DNA of 64,000 bases from Phycisphaerae bacterium (GCA_028285035.1 JANQQF010000156.1:85162-149161); one strand, 5' to 3'; shown: positions 35,096 to 45,450, counted from the first letter of the stretch. Numbers and translations: made by a program. Notes: a model not told the origin generated them from the sequence alone.

Positions 35096-36328
35096 ATGAA
35101 ACGATTATCTGTAAACATCATTAGTAGCTCTTCATTTTGGAGTGTGGTCGGAGTCAGCTTTTTACTTCGACTGCTCATTGATACAAGCGGTCAACTCTTT
35201 TATCCCTTTGTGCCTATTCTAGCCGCTGGATTAGGCGTATCGGCCATCACCATCGGCAGGCTCATCAGCATTCAATCGCTGATGGGGCTTTTGGCTCCTA
35301 TTTTTGGCAACTTGGCTGATCGTTATGGCTATCGACAATTTATGCGCTTGGGGCTCGGCGCGGCAGGGGCCGGTTTCATCATCTTTGCCTTAAGCCAAAC
35401 GCTGGTTGTTGCCGTCATTGGCTCTTTGATTCTGGGCTTTGGCTTTTCGCTATTCACACCAAATCTGCTGGCCTATCTCAGCGCCAATCTACCACCCCAA
35501 CGCCGATCACGGGGAATGGGCGCAGTTGAGCTGTCATGGGGGTTGGCAGGCATCATCGGTGTCGCGCCGTTGGGAGTGGCTATTGCCTACTGGGGCTGGC
35601 GTCCACCCTTGGTTGGGTTGGGCGTCATCCTGTTGATTGCCAGTTTCGTCCCAGCTTATTTCCCCGCCACCATTAGATCAGGCACTCAACTTCAGCCTAC
35701 TCCTAAAAATGAAGGGGCATCTTGGCAGCGGCTCAAAGACTTCCTGGATCTTGGCGAAAACCGTGCGGCAGCATGGTCAGCTATTCTTGGTACAGCGTTG
35801 ACCGCTTTCGCCTCGTCACACCTCATCAGTTCGTATGGCCAATGGCTGTTTGTTGAATATGGACTACAATCGGAGGGATTGGGGCGTATTGCCGGGATTC
35901 TGGGGTTGGGCGGCTTTGCGGCGATTATGATTATCTCAGCCTTTGGCGATCGGATTGGTCCGCTACGAGGAGCGAAAATTGGCGCACTGTTTGGCACCTT
36001 CACTTACTTGCTGTTGCCGCTAGTCAACCAAAGTGTGACTTGGCTTGTGGTGGGGTTAATTATCCTCTACTTTTTTTATCAATTCGCTATCGTCAACTCG
36101 ATCATTCTCACCTCCGCTCAAATCCCGGAGCAGCGAGGCAAAATGATGACCCTCGGTTGGGCCTTAGACACTATCGGCATTAGCCTCGCAAACATCACCG
36201 GGCCAACGGCATTTGCCACATTTGGGCCGTGGGGGTTGGCCGTTCCATCAGGGTTAACAATGCTGGTTCTCTGGGTAATTTTGTATCGTTATGGCGGTTC
36301 TGGGCCAGAATCATCATCAAACAACTAA
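35096..36328 (+). CDS. MFS transporter
   Basis: A 410-residue inner-membrane transporter with about 12 hydrophobic segments in two halves. The cytoplasmic loop GNLADRYGYRQFMRLG after segment 2 is the MFS motif A, and FGDRIGPLRGAKIG is its second-half copy. No signal peptide. It is cotranscribed with the aldo/keto reductase gene (17-bp gap) and converges on pfaD with 10 bp between. Direction and substrate cannot be told. Confidence 0.92.
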   Translation: MKRLSVNIISSSSFWSVVGVSFLLRLLIDTSGQLFYPFVPILAAGLGVSAITIGRLISIQSLMGLLAPIFGNLADRYGYRQFMRLGLGAAGAGFIIFALSQTLVVAVIGSLILGFGFSLFTPNLLAYLSANLPPQRRSRGMGAVELSWGLAGIIGVAPLGVAIAYWGWRPPLVGLGVILLIASFVPAYFPATIRSGTQLQPTPKNEGASWQRLKDFLDLGENRAAAWSAILGTALTAFASSHLISSYGQWLFVEYGLQSEGLGRIAGILGLGGFAAIMIISAFGDRIGPLRGAKIGALFGTFTYLLLPLVNQSVTWLVVGLIILYFFYQFAIVNSIILTSAQIPEQRGKMMTLGWALDTIGISLANITGPTAFATFGPWGLAVPSGLTMLVLWVILYRYGGSGPESSSNN

Positions 36329-36338
36329 CTTTTTTATT

Positions 36339-37964
36339 CTATCTCTGCGGGCAATATTCACCGTACACAGCGGGCAGTTGTACACCTAACATCCGTAAAT
36401 GTTGAACTCGATAGAGATATACTGCCCCGTGAAGAATATGGTGAGCCACATCGGTTACGCGCCGATTCTCGGGCTGCTCCAGATACGAGCCCTGGACCCA
36501 TTGATTAAAGGCACCCATCGAGGGGCCACACCAAATTTGATAATCAACCTCACGCCCCTTTTCGCCGACATTGGACCAGCGTGAAGATAAGCCAAGATAC
36601 CAGCGAAAAATAAGGGCCATCTTTCGTTTCGGATTATTCTCCGCCCGTTGGATCTGTTCGGGATCACGTTCTGAAAAATAGGCCACAGTGTTGGCCCAAA
36701 CTGTCTCAAGACTATGTTTGAATACACGGGTTTCGAGCTTGTCTCGTTCGGCTGAGGGAATGTCATCAATGGAGTCATACATTTGATACAACTCATACAA
36801 CTTTTGGGCTCGCATCGGGAAGAAGGTGCCCCGCTTGAGTACCTGCAATTTAATGCCCATCTCAAACATATCCGCCGCTGGGGCCATGATCACATCGGCC
36901 ATATCCGCTTGGGCCAAGAGGGCTTTGGTGTGGGCTGAGGCCCCCGCTTCTAAACAAGCCTGATTGACCGACCCTGTCACCACATAGGCGGCTCCCATCA
37001 TAAAGGCGGCCAAGGCTGAAGCTGGCGTGCTAATACCTCCGGCAGCCCCCACTCGAACTGGCATAGCATATTGATATTCAGCTTGAATTTCATCACGAAG
37101 GGCGATAATCGCAGGCAAGAGACTGACGAGGGGGCGGTTATCCGTATGACCACCGGAATCAGCCTCAACGGTGATATCGTCTGCCATCGGAACGGTTTCG
37201 GCCAATTTCGCCTGTTCCGCTGTGATCAGATTTTGGGCAACTAATTCGGCAAGGAGTTTTGTAGGTGCAGGTTTCAGGAATTTTTGGGCCACCTCACGGC
37301 GAGAGATTTTGGCGATCACCCTGTTTTTGATCATAATCTGATTGTCGGCAGACAGGCTCAATCCAGCGACCCGATAACGTACAATATGCGGAGTCAAATC
37401 GAGAAAGGCAGAGGCCTCAACCGTGATCACCCCCCGCTGCAAATAAAGCTCGACAGCGGATCGTTCAAGGACCTCCTCGCTGGGGCTGTGAATTAGATTG
37501 AAGGCGTAGGGGCCGTTTGGTAAGGCTTGCTGGATTTGCTGGATGGCAGCCTCAACACGTGAGGGGATCAACCCCGCTGCCCCAAAAGAGCCTAGATAAC
37601 CCGCTCGTCCCAAGGCGATCACTAATTCCGCAGAGGCAATCCCATTCGCCATTGCCCCACCCATATAAGCATAGTTCACCCGATGATCCGCCCGAAACGT
37701 CGCATCACCTAGCTGTTGTGGTGATAGCGCTGGACTTGAAGCGAGCAATCTCACCCCTGACGAAGTGTCTTGTGCAGCCTCAATATGTCCGGCGGCCGTC
37801 ACCCCTACGTGCCCGTGCAATTGTATGATATGGCACATCTGCCCCAAATTCAATAGTTGTGCCTTGATTGCAGTTTGATCGAACGCAATCGAATCCAAAG
37901 GACCAACCCACTGTTGTTGCGCCTGTTGATTTAGCCCTGCACTCTGTACCCCATTATGCGGCAT
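36339..37964 (-). CDS. pfaD: PfaD-type enoyl reductase of PUFA synthase
   Basis: A 541-residue flavoprotein of the PfaD family, the trans-acting enoyl reductase of bacterial PUFA synthases. The start at 37964 has GGAGGG upstream and overlaps the end of pfaC by 11 bp (translation coupling); the frame extends to 38006, but that adds no conserved sequence. Typical parts are LGRAGYLGSFGAAGLIP, PYAFNLIHSPSEE, the FMN-binding GGISTPASALAAFMMGAAYVVTGSVNQA, and RGTFFPMRAQKLYELY. It reduces enoyl-ACP double bonds at chosen cycles using NADPH and FMN. Last gene of the pfa operon. Confidence 0.95.
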   Translation of the reverse strand: MPHNGVQSAGLNQQAQQQWVGPLDSIAFDQTAIKAQLLNLGQMCHIIQLHGHVGVTAAGHIEAAQDTSSGVRLLASSPALSPQQLGDATFRADHRVNYAYMGGAMANGIASAELVIALGRAGYLGSFGAAGLIPSRVEAAIQQIQQALPNGPYAFNLIHSPSEEVLERSAVELYLQRGVITVEASAFLDLTPHIVRYRVAGLSLSADNQIMIKNRVIAKISRREVAQKFLKPAPTKLLAELVAQNLITAEQAKLAETVPMADDITVEADSGGHTDNRPLVSLLPAIIALRDEIQAEYQYAMPVRVGAAGGISTPASALAAFMMGAAYVVTGSVNQACLEAGASAHTKALLAQADMADVIMAPAADMFEMGIKLQVLKRGTFFPMRAQKLYELYQMYDSIDDIPSAERDKLETRVFKHSLETVWANTVAYFSERDPEQIQRAENNPKRKMALIFRWYLGLSSRWSNVGEKGREVDYQIWCGPSMGAFNQWVQGSYLEQPENRRVTDVAHHILHGAVYLYRVQHLRMLGVQLPAVYGEYCPQR

Positions 37965-40900
37965 GATGTCCCTCCACCAAACGAATTGCGACCTGCTCAA
38001 CTTCATAAATTCTCATTCCTGGCTTCCACAAACTGGCATCACCAAAAATCAGCACCTGACCCGTCTGTCGCTCAATTCGGGTGATATGCACTTCAAGATA
38101 ATATTGGGCGTTATCTGGTGTCACCTGCCCCCGATATTTCCACACAATTTGATGATCGAGTACCTGATAAAAGTGCGGATTGACCAAATATTCACCTAAA
38201 TTCTGTTGCAAAGCAAAAACCTGCATCGCCTGCAAGATGGCCTCAACCCCCAAGGAGCCAGGCATCACCGGGTCTTCATAAAAATGAGCTTTAAAAAACC
38301 AATCTTGGGGGTCAATTGCCTGTTGAGCATAAATATAGCCCTGTCCGGCTTTGCCACCCTGGGGCATAATCAAGGCTGAGGCTAGCATATTCAGTTGCTG
38401 TTGGGCCAGACGATAGGCAGGTTTGTGAGATACTTGATAAAGATGCTGCTGTGTTGCGTCCTTCAGATTGACAGAAATTGGCACCTGTTCACTGCTCTGA
38501 CACCACGGCAAAATATCCTGGCCTCCATCCAAACCAACCTGATTGATCAGAGCTTCCGGCATAAAGTAACCAAAGGCCGCTTTGCCCTCAAAAAATGGTT
38601 CACCATCCGTGGACAATTGATAGGAAAATTTTTGGATGATGATGCCCTGAATGGCCGTCGAGGATAAGAGGATGACATCATTGCGGATTATCTTACCTCG
38701 CAAGTCAACGTCACGCAGGAGTTTTCCGTCTCCATCCAGATTACGAAAATAGAAGTCTTGGTCGGCATAGGGCAAGGTCGACCCCAAATAGGCTGATAAA
38801 AAACCGCATGGTTGCAAAGCAATTTCCATCAAAATTGAGTATGGCATCACTGGGTAGCTGTTCTGCTCGCAGAACCAAGGTGAAATGGACACATCATATT
38901 CGCTGACAAGACTGGGTTTTCCATCAAACTTCAGCCGCTCTCCATTCACCTGCAAAATTCGGCTAATCAGTTGCAAGTCACCATTTGGTGTGCGAGGGGT
39001 GCGGCGGCCTAAATAAATGTTGAAGTCCGGCCCAAAGCAGTTGGGAATTGAGCCGAGGGCGAATTCGGTGATGTGGTATTCAGTGAAGAGGGGATCAGCT
39101 TTCGCCCCTCCCCCTTGCAGAGGGAGGCTGGGAGGGGGTAGAGTTTGCGGGATATCAAATACAGATAACCGATCAGACGAAGAGTTCGCCCCCCCTCGAT
39201 CCCCCCCGCTGGGGGGGAAGTTTAAACCTCGCTCTACCAGCTGAATACTCAAATCGACAAAATCAACGATCACTTTGTCACCTAAAATGACCTCGACCTT
39301 AGCTTTGAGATAAGGCTGTGGGGTCAAGCCAATGTCGGTGACCTGCAAGCGATACACTAAAAGACTATCCTGCGGGGTGACTTGTCCCCGGCAACGAACT
39401 ACCTGATCAACGCCAGGTATAGGCTGGAATTGAGCATCCTGGGTTTGGGTTTGTAGGCCCAAATAGAGCAGATAAAATTGTAGAAGCTGGATACAGCCTT
39501 CGGCCATTAGCGATCCCGCCAGTACTTCATCATCCTTGAAATGACAAGGGAAGTACCAATCATCAGGGGCCAAATCTTTTTCGCCAATGACCTCACCCAA
39601 ACCCCACAAACCGCCCTGCCGATCAACGGACACCACACGATCAATCATCAGCATCGCTGGGTTGGGATAACGCAAGGCCGGATTAAGCCCTTGTTGGTCA
39701 TAGTGCGGGCCAAAGCAAGTGGCTAAATTACCTTGGCTGAGGCTCACTAAGTCATTGGTGTCAAAGGTCAATTTGTGGCAGAGAAGGAGTGGCTCAAAAT
39801 ACTGCTTTTGGATTTGAGCTTGTTCGGCCAACTCTTTGTCGCTGACAATGATGCCCTTTCCTTTGGCCAAATCCTCATCGGAAAAGAAGCCCGCACATCC
39901 GCCTCGCATTTTCAACACCATCTTGTCGCCGACATAACAATCGTAGCTAAAGAAGAAGAGGAGATTGTCACCACTACGGGCAAAAGAATTGATGCTGATA
40001 TCATAGCGCAAGGTTTGTCCAACCTTTGGCAAGTCATCTAAAAAGGTCAGGGTGCAATCCAGTAGCCGATAAATCAGGTGCCCTTTGTTTTCAAAATCGA
40101 TGCCCAGATAGCTAATCAGTAACAAATCGCACTGCCCCGACTCAATTGCCACTGCCGTGGGCACTTGTTCCGCTACAGCATACCAGGCATCGGCGGGAAT
40201 ATCATACTCGGTTTGAATAAAGCACGGCTCATACTGATGTGGGGTCGCGGTCAGGGCGGTCACTCGACTAACCAACAGATAAGGCGGCATTGGCAATCGC
40301 ACCCGACGGGCGTAGGTATCGATAATGGCGTACTCGGGACCAAAGACGTTACTGATATTGCCCTCTGCAAATTCGAGAAGGTCGGCTTCATCCCAGATGA
40401 CGGGTTTGGGGGGGTGGATTTCTTTTAGGCCCTCACCCCCAGCTTCGCTCTCGAAACGAGAGGGGGGAGCCGAGGGTACAGATTGAGAGGTTTTTCGATC
40501 TTCTTGAGGCGAAACCACTAAATTCGTTTGAAGAGACTTTATCTCGGTGGCAGGTTGACGTTGAAGCATCTGCGCTGCCGTCTCCATTTGGAGCTGGGCC
40601 AGTTGAGCAAGTTGCCCCAATGACTTTTGTCGAGTTCGTAGAAAAGTTTGGTGTGCTTGGGTAAGTTGACGAGCGTAGGTTTCAGCCTGATTAAAGGCTA
40701 CGGAAAAATACTCTAATTGTTCTATGATATTGGCTACAATATTTGTCTTAGGTGTCATTGTTATTCTTGGCCGAGTGAATATTTTTTCTTCTTGCGTTGC
40801 GCCATTTTGTGATGAAGCTGAGTTACCCCACCTAACCTCCCAAAGGGGGGAATCTACATACTTTTCTTCTCCCTTTGGAGGGGATACACCCTCAATCAAA

Positions 40901-43900
40901 GGATCTATCAGAGAACGCCCAAACGTTAAACTGGATAGTTCTGATAAAATTGTTTCAACGATTCGTGGACCACCTAACGTTACTTGTTTGATTAAAGATT
41001 TGGGTTGCTTTTCCGCTATTTCTGGTGAAGCATACAGAGGCGAGAGATCGACTGCGACCTGATGGCTGGCCAGTTGGGCCAGCAAATTAATTAGATTGGT
41101 ACGGTCATCTTTGCTACGGCGATCAATCGACACTGCCAGGTGGGGTTCGTTAGCTAATGTTTCATCAATCCATCGAGTACAGGTGTTACGGATACCAAGC
41201 TCAATAAAAATTCGCACCCCATCGTTGTAAACTCGCTCCACCAGCTGTGGAAAATCGAGCTGACGACAAGCACCAGCAGCGATGTCGTGGGCGATGGTTT
41301 CAGTGCTTAAGTTCGTTGCGACTGTCTCGCGAGCAGCAAAATAAAAATCAATATCAGACTGAGTTTGAACGGGCCAAGTGTTGAGCTTGACAAACTCGTC
41401 ATACTCCGACAACATTGGCTCGCAGTGGAGGATGGTATCATTAAACGGTGCCTGTATATAATCGCAGCCCAAAGCAGTAATGACTCGCTGACAAGCGGCT
41501 GGATCACCGGCAATCACTGCTTCGTGGGGGGTATTGATCAAAGTCAGATAAACGCGATCTTCATTATGTAAGGCTGCTTTAATTTTCTCAGCAGCGGTTT
41601 TGACGATAAAAACTGCCCACATTGAATGGGTCTCACTTTGACCTATTGACAAGGGTAGCATTCCCCAATGTTCACGGACCACATTTTTGGGGCCAACCAA
41701 TCGATCGCGAAATAACGGCGAATTTTGCAATCGGGTGTGGTTATGATTCTGCACCGACCATACATCAAGCGCGTACATCATGGTACTTTCGCCCAAACTA
41801 TAGCCCAAAGCGGCATCAGGTTGTAGCCCAAATTGCTTCCGCATGATGTGGGTGAAAAACCAAGCAAAATATATGCCAGAGCCAAGCATCGCGGGCACAT
41901 CATCAATCAACTGTGCCATCTTCTGCTTTATATGTTCTTCGGTTATGTGCGACATACTACGAGGATAGATCAACGACTGCCGAATGATCTCGCCTAAATT
42001 GGGCACTTGAGCCAAAATGGTCTCGAAACTCCGCGGAAACAAATCAGATAGCTCTCGTCCCACGCCAGGATAGGTATTAAAGGCACCAGGATAGACAAAG
42101 GCTACTTTACTGCTACGCCCTAATGGCGTGCTAGTAAAATAACTCCCGGCTGGTGTTTTCCAAACCTGTTCTTGCTGAAAACTTAAAGTTATTCCCTGAC
42201 ACGCTAACTCAATCTCCTGAGCCAGATGTTCTTTGGTTTTTCCGACCAAAGCCAGCGTATAAGCAGGTTGAGTTTGAGCTTGGTAACTTTGCCAACAGCG
42301 GTTTGCTAAATCGCTAAGCGAAACAGTTTGATTGAGTTGTTGTTGTAACTGGTCCAATTGATTGTGTAGAGATGCTTCCGAGACCCCGGTCAGCAGAAAT
42401 AGATGCGGCGGGGAGGTGTTTAGCCGTTGAGATGGAGCAGGTTCGGCACGTTTGGTTGAGGTGGACACGTCAGACAAAATGAGATGTGCACAAGAACCAT
42501 CTGATCCCAGGCCATTTAAGGCGGCTCGTCGTTTGCCACTGAGGTGATTACTAAACCAAGGGCGTGACTCGCTGGGCACATAAAACAGGGCGTTTCGCCA
42601 TCGGTCTGATTGTTTTGGCCCCGACCAATTAGGTGTTCCTGGAATATAGCGATGATGTAGACACAAGGCCGTTTTGATTAACGCTGCCATTCCTGATGCG
42701 GTAAAAGTATGCCCAATATTGCTCTTGATATTACCAAGAGCACAGGTTGGCTCTGCCTCGGGGGATGATTGATATGTGCCCAGCAAACCATTGATTTCAA
42801 CTTCATCTTCGGCTGGAACACCACTACCAAATAGTTCAAGGTATTGAATTTCATTTGCCTGCAGATCCGCCTCAGCCAAAGCCATAGTGCAGGTATGACG
42901 AATAATGTCAGCTGACGGCAACGTCGGTAGCCCTTGAGCAGTCGTCTCATGAGTCAGGCTCATCGTTTCGATGATGGCATAGGTAGAGCTGGAAGATGCA
43001 GTTATTCGATCAGCGCGTTGTAAAACAATCGCCCCCGCACCTTCACCAACCAGCCAGCCTGCAGCGTTCTGATCATAGCTTAGGCAGGGGGGGCCATCAT
43101 TGGTGGGGGCCATCTGCTGTCGGAGTAACACATTCTCCACACCCCCACTCAAATCAACCGCGCCCAACAGAACGGCATCAACCTGCCCGCTTCCCAATAA
43201 CAACTGGGCGACTTCCAAGCCTTTAAAGGTCGCGTTTTCTTCAGCGCAAATGGTTAGAGCTGGGCCAGAAAAGTCCCAACGGGCCGCAATCCGGCTAGCC
43301 ATAATATTGCCGATAAAGCTGGTGTATTGATTGACCTGAGCGGCATTATGAACGATATCTTTAGCAATCGTTTCAAGCTCAACCTGTTCATTTGGAGAAA
43401 GGGTGATCCCCAATTTGGTCAACCCTGCACTGATTTGCCACGTCAAATCACAACGTCCCCGAAATTGGTGCAAACTTAGCTCCGTCCCTGTTGCCACAAT
43501 GACAGCTACATTTTGCCCTTCCTGAATGGCCGCATCACGTAGGGCATTATCAGCCACCTTCAAAATTAGTAGATGCTGGGGAATGGGCTGATCAACTGCG
43601 TTTGGGGGAATACCAAAGCGGAGAAAATCAAAGTCAAATTTGTCGATGTAGGCTCCCTCGGGCGCTTGTCCATTAACAAAGCCATACTGCCTGAGGATAT
43701 CAGGTTGTTGCTCGATTCCCTTCCAGCGCTGAGACGGAACTGGTCCGAAATGTTGGTGGCCTGTGTAGATTGTTTCGTTAAACGCTTCTAGTCCGGCACA
43801 ACCGCCAAAGTACGCGTCCATACCAGTAATGGCGAGGGAGGGAGTGGGGTTAGCCCCCCCTCGCCCCCCAGAGGGGGGAATGGTTGACTTAGGAGATTCT

Positions 43901-45378
43901 TTGACAGGCAGGTTGTTGGGTTGTTGGGTTGTTCTCCCCCCCTCAATCCCCCCTACAGGAGGGGAAGATGGGAAAGCCCCTCCCCCTTGCAGGGGGAGGT
44001 TGGGAGGGGGTAGAATGCCCGTTCCCTCCCCCTCTTCAAAAATCAAATGCGCGTTTGTTCCCCCAAAACCAAACGCACTGACTGCGGCCCGTTTGGGCAA
44101 ATCGGTCTGGGGCCACGGCATTACGGCACGAACAATCTGGTCAGAAGAAATCACTGCATTGGGTGAACTGGCCGGAGTATCTACATTAATCGTGGCCGGA
44201 ATGACGCCCTTGGACATGCTCAAAGTGACTTTGAGCATACTCGCCATCCCAGCTGTAGTTAATAAATGGCCAAAGTTGGATTTAACCGAGCCAATCAGGG
44301 GACTGGCGCCGTGTTGCCCAAAGAAGGTGTCCATTGTTTCTAACTCGGTTTTATCACCGAGTGGGGTGCCTGTAGCGTGGCACTCGACATAAGAGATGGT
44401 TTTAGGATCAATCCCCGCTTCAGCGTAGGCACGCTCGAAAGCGAGCAATTGCCCTTTAGAGCGTGGACTGAGCAAGAATTTACCCCGGCCATCATTTGAG
44501 AGGCCAACACCCCGAATCACTGCTTGAATATGATCACCATCTCGAATGGCATCTTCATATCGCTTGAGGACAAACATCCCCGCCCCTTCACCAGCCACCA
44601 AACCAGCGGTTGATTGATCGAGGGGGCGAAACTGGCCGTTTTCAGGATAGGCCTGAAAAATGGAGAAGCCCATATTGATAAAAAAGGGATCGGCGCAACT
44701 CACCGCGCCAGCCAACATCATATCTGCTTTGCCAGTCAGCAAATACTGACAGGCCAGTTTGACAGCGTACAAGGAAGACGCACAAGCAGAGTCGAGCGCG
44801 AAATGACCAGCAGCCAGTGATAAGGCCTGAGCCACCACTGTAGCTGGATAGCCAAAGGTCATCGCATTGTAGGAGGACAAATTTTTAGGCGCAGGTAAGG
44901 AGGGGAGGGTTACGGATTGATTGATTAGGGTACTCAGACTGGCCTCAACAGTCTGGCGGTAGATGGGAGCGAGAAGATGATGCGAAGCACGAGTCGGAAA
45001 GGAGAGGTTGCCCAAAATCACCCCACAGCGAGCCCGAGCCGCCACGTGATCAAGGTAACCGCTGTCTCGCAAGGCGGCTTTGGCTACATAGAGCGACCAT
45101 TTGAAGATATGATCCAAACTCTCCAATGTCTCGGGAGGGATAGCATATCCAGTGGGATCAAATGTAAAATCGCGAATATAACCGCCCCGGAGGCTGTAAT
45201 ATTTGTCAGTCTGCCCCTTGGCCGGATCATAAAATATTTTCGGATCAACGCCCATCTCAGCGGTGGTAGCCAGCGAGGTTGTATCTTTTTGTTCAATTAA
45301 ATTTTGCCAAAATTCTTCCGGTGTTTTGGCGCCTGGAAAGAGGCAGGAGGTGCCGATGACGGCAATTTTTTCATTCAT
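37954..45378 (-). CDS. pfaC: PfaC-like PUFA synthase subunit: KS-CLF-AT-DH-DH
   Basis: A 2474-residue multidomain synthase. Order: active KS (about 1-440; Cys199 in DSACASS, CHATGTP, NFGH); CLF-like second KS (about 515-960; Cys711 in CAEEN kept, but the first His motif is changed to LFGSGVP); AT (about 1080-1440; Ser1194 in GYSLGES); a Gln-rich coil (about 1545-1620); two FabA-like double-hotdog dehydratases with His1946 (CHFKDDEVLAGSL) and His2365 (AHFYEDPVMPGSL). Marine PfaC lacks the AT; this order matches the myxobacterial Pfa3 type without its acyltransferase end. GC-rich palindromic repeats sit in frame in four linkers. DH domains of this kind isomerise as well as dehydrate, setting the double bonds. 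Confidence 0.93.
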   Translation of the reverse strand: MNEKIAVIGTSCLFPGAKTPEEFWQNLIEQKDTTSLATTAEMGVDPKIFYDPAKGQTDKYYSLRGGYIRDFTFDPTGYAIPPETLESLDHIFKWSLYVAKAALRDSGYLDHVAARARCGVILGNLSFPTRASHHLLAPIYRQTVEASLSTLINQSVTLPSLPAPKNLSSYNAMTFGYPATVVAQALSLAAGHFALDSACASSLYAVKLACQYLLTGKADMMLAGAVSCADPFFINMGFSIFQAYPENGQFRPLDQSTAGLVAGEGAGMFVLKRYEDAIRDGDHIQAVIRGVGLSNDGRGKFLLSPRSKGQLLAFERAYAEAGIDPKTISYVECHATGTPLGDKTELETMDTFFGQHGASPLIGSVKSNFGHLLTTAGMASMLKVTLSMSKGVIPATINVDTPASSPNAVISSDQIVRAVMPWPQTDLPKRAAVSAFGFGGTNAHLIFEEGEGTGILPPPNLPLQGGGAFPSSPPVGGIEGGRTTQQPNNLPVKESPKSTIPPSGGRGGANPTPSLAITGMDAYFGGCAGLEAFNETIYTGHQHFGPVPSQRWKGIEQQPDILRQYGFVNGQAPEGAYIDKFDFDFLRFGIPPNAVDQPIPQHLLILKVADNALRDAAIQEGQNVAVIVATGTELSLHQFRGRCDLTWQISAGLTKLGITLSPNEQVELETIAKDIVHNAAQVNQYTSFIGNIMASRIAARWDFSGPALTICAEENATFKGLEVAQLLLGSGQVDAVLLGAVDLSGGVENVLLRQQMAPTNDGPPCLSYDQNAAGWLVGEGAGAIVLQRADRITASSSSTYAIIETMSLTHETTAQGLPTLPSADIIRHTCTMALAEADLQANEIQYLELFGSGVPAEDEVEINGLLGTYQSSPEAEPTCALGNIKSNIGHTFTASGMAALIKTALCLHHRYIPGTPNWSGPKQSDRWRNALFYVPSESRPWFSNHLSGKRRAALNGLGSDGSCAHLILSDVSTSTKRAEPAPSQRLNTSPPHLFLLTGVSEASLHNQLDQLQQQLNQTVSLSDLANRCWQSYQAQTQPAYTLALVGKTKEHLAQEIELACQGITLSFQQEQVWKTPAGSYFTSTPLGRSSKVAFVYPGAFNTYPGVGRELSDLFPRSFETILAQVPNLGEIIRQSLIYPRSMSHITEEHIKQKMAQLIDDVPAMLGSGIYFAWFFTHIMRKQFGLQPDAALGYSLGESTMMYALDVWSVQNHNHTRLQNSPLFRDRLVGPKNVVREHWGMLPLSIGQSETHSMWAVFIVKTAAEKIKAALHNEDRVYLTLINTPHEAVIAGDPAACQRVITALGCDYIQAPFNDTILHCEPMLSEYDEFVKLNTWPVQTQSDIDFYFAARETVATNLSTETIAHDIAAGACRQLDFPQLVERVYNDGVRIFIELGIRNTCTRWIDETLANEPHLAVSIDRRSKDDRTNLINLLAQLASHQVAVDLSPLYASPEIAEKQPKSLIKQVTLGGPRIVETILSELSSLTFGRSLIDPLIEGVSPPKGEEKYVDSPLWEVRWGNSASSQNGATQEEKIFTRPRITMTPKTNIVANIIEQLEYFSVAFNQAETYARQLTQAHQTFLRTRQKSLGQLAQLAQLQMETAAQMLQRQPATEIKSLQTNLVVSPQEDRKTSQSVPSAPPSRFESEAGGEGLKEIHPPKPVIWDEADLLEFAEGNISNVFGPEYAIIDTYARRVRLPMPPYLLVSRVTALTATPHQYEPCFIQTEYDIPADAWYAVAEQVPTAVAIESGQCDLLLISYLGIDFENKGHLIYRLLDCTLTFLDDLPKVGQTLRYDISINSFARSGDNLLFFFSYDCYVGDKMVLKMRGGCAGFFSDEDLAKGKGIIVSDKELAEQAQIQKQYFEPLLLCHKLTFDTNDLVSLSQGNLATCFGPHYDQQGLNPALRYPNPAMLMIDRVVSVDRQGGLWGLGEVIGEKDLAPDDWYFPCHFKDDEVLAGSLMAEGCIQLLQFYLLYLGLQTQTQDAQFQPIPGVDQVVRCRGQVTPQDSLLVYRLQVTDIGLTPQPYLKAKVEVILGDKVIVDFVDLSIQLVERGLNFPPSGGDRGGANSSSDRLSVFDIPQTLPPPSLPLQGGGAKADPLFTEYHITEFALGSIPNCFGPDFNIYLGRRTPRTPNGDLQLISRILQVNGERLKFDGKPSLVSEYDVSISPWFCEQNSYPVMPYSILMEIALQPCGFLSAYLGSTLPYADQDFYFRNLDGDGKLLRDVDLRGKIIRNDVILLSSTAIQGIIIQKFSYQLSTDGEPFFEGKAAFGYFMPEALINQVGLDGGQDILPWCQSSEQVPISVNLKDATQQHLYQVSHKPAYRLAQQQLNMLASALIMPQGGKAGQGYIYAQQAIDPQDWFFKAHFYEDPVMPGSLGVEAILQAMQVFALQQNLGEYLVNPHFYQVLDHQIVWKYRGQVTPDNAQYYLEVHITRIERQTGQVLIFGDASLWKPGMRIYEVEQVAIRLVEGHHAA
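39100..39222. repeat. Palindromic repeats in frame in pfaC (linker between DH pairs)
   Basis: Two GC-rich hairpins, at 39104-39141 and about 39187-39220, encode LPPPSLPLQGGG- and FPPSGGDRGG-type peptides at about residues 2050-2092, between the two dehydratase units. The first is almost identical (2 differences over its 36-bp core) to the copy at 43975-44013. Confidence 0.75.
40427..40475. repeat. Palindromic repeat in frame in pfaC (before first DH)
   Basis: A hairpin around CTCTCG-AAA-CGAGAG with flanking CCCTC/GAGGG, encoding APPSRFESEAGGEGLKE at about residue 1640, just before the first dehydratase unit. Confidence 0.65.
40821..40895. repeat. Palindromic repeats in frame in pfaC (after AT)
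   Basis: Two adjacent hairpins, CCTCCC-AAA-GGGGGG and CTCCCTTTGGAGGGG, encode DSPLWEVRWGN and SPPKGEEKY at about residues 1495-1520, between the AT and the coil. Confidence 0.65.
43830..44035. repeat. Cluster of palindromic repeats in frame in pfaC (between KS and CLF)
   Basis: At least three GC-rich hairpins (about 43850-43880, 43933-43965, 43975-44013) encode PPSGGRGGANPTP, FPSSPPVGGIEGGR and LPPPNLPLQGGG at about residues 445-515, between KS and CLF. Reading frame is kept throughout. Confidence 0.75.
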
Positions 45379-45450
45379 AAGGTAATTTATGCTAGGCTAT
45401 GGGATAGTCTAGAAAACGGATGTTAAGCCTTCTTTTGATTTTGGATTGTC

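Noticed and set aside
43829..44392. 187-codon open frame on the plus strand inside pfaC
   Set aside because: It is antisense to the KS/CLF linker and exists because GC-rich repeats lack stop codons; the minus-strand frame has full KS and CLF motifs.
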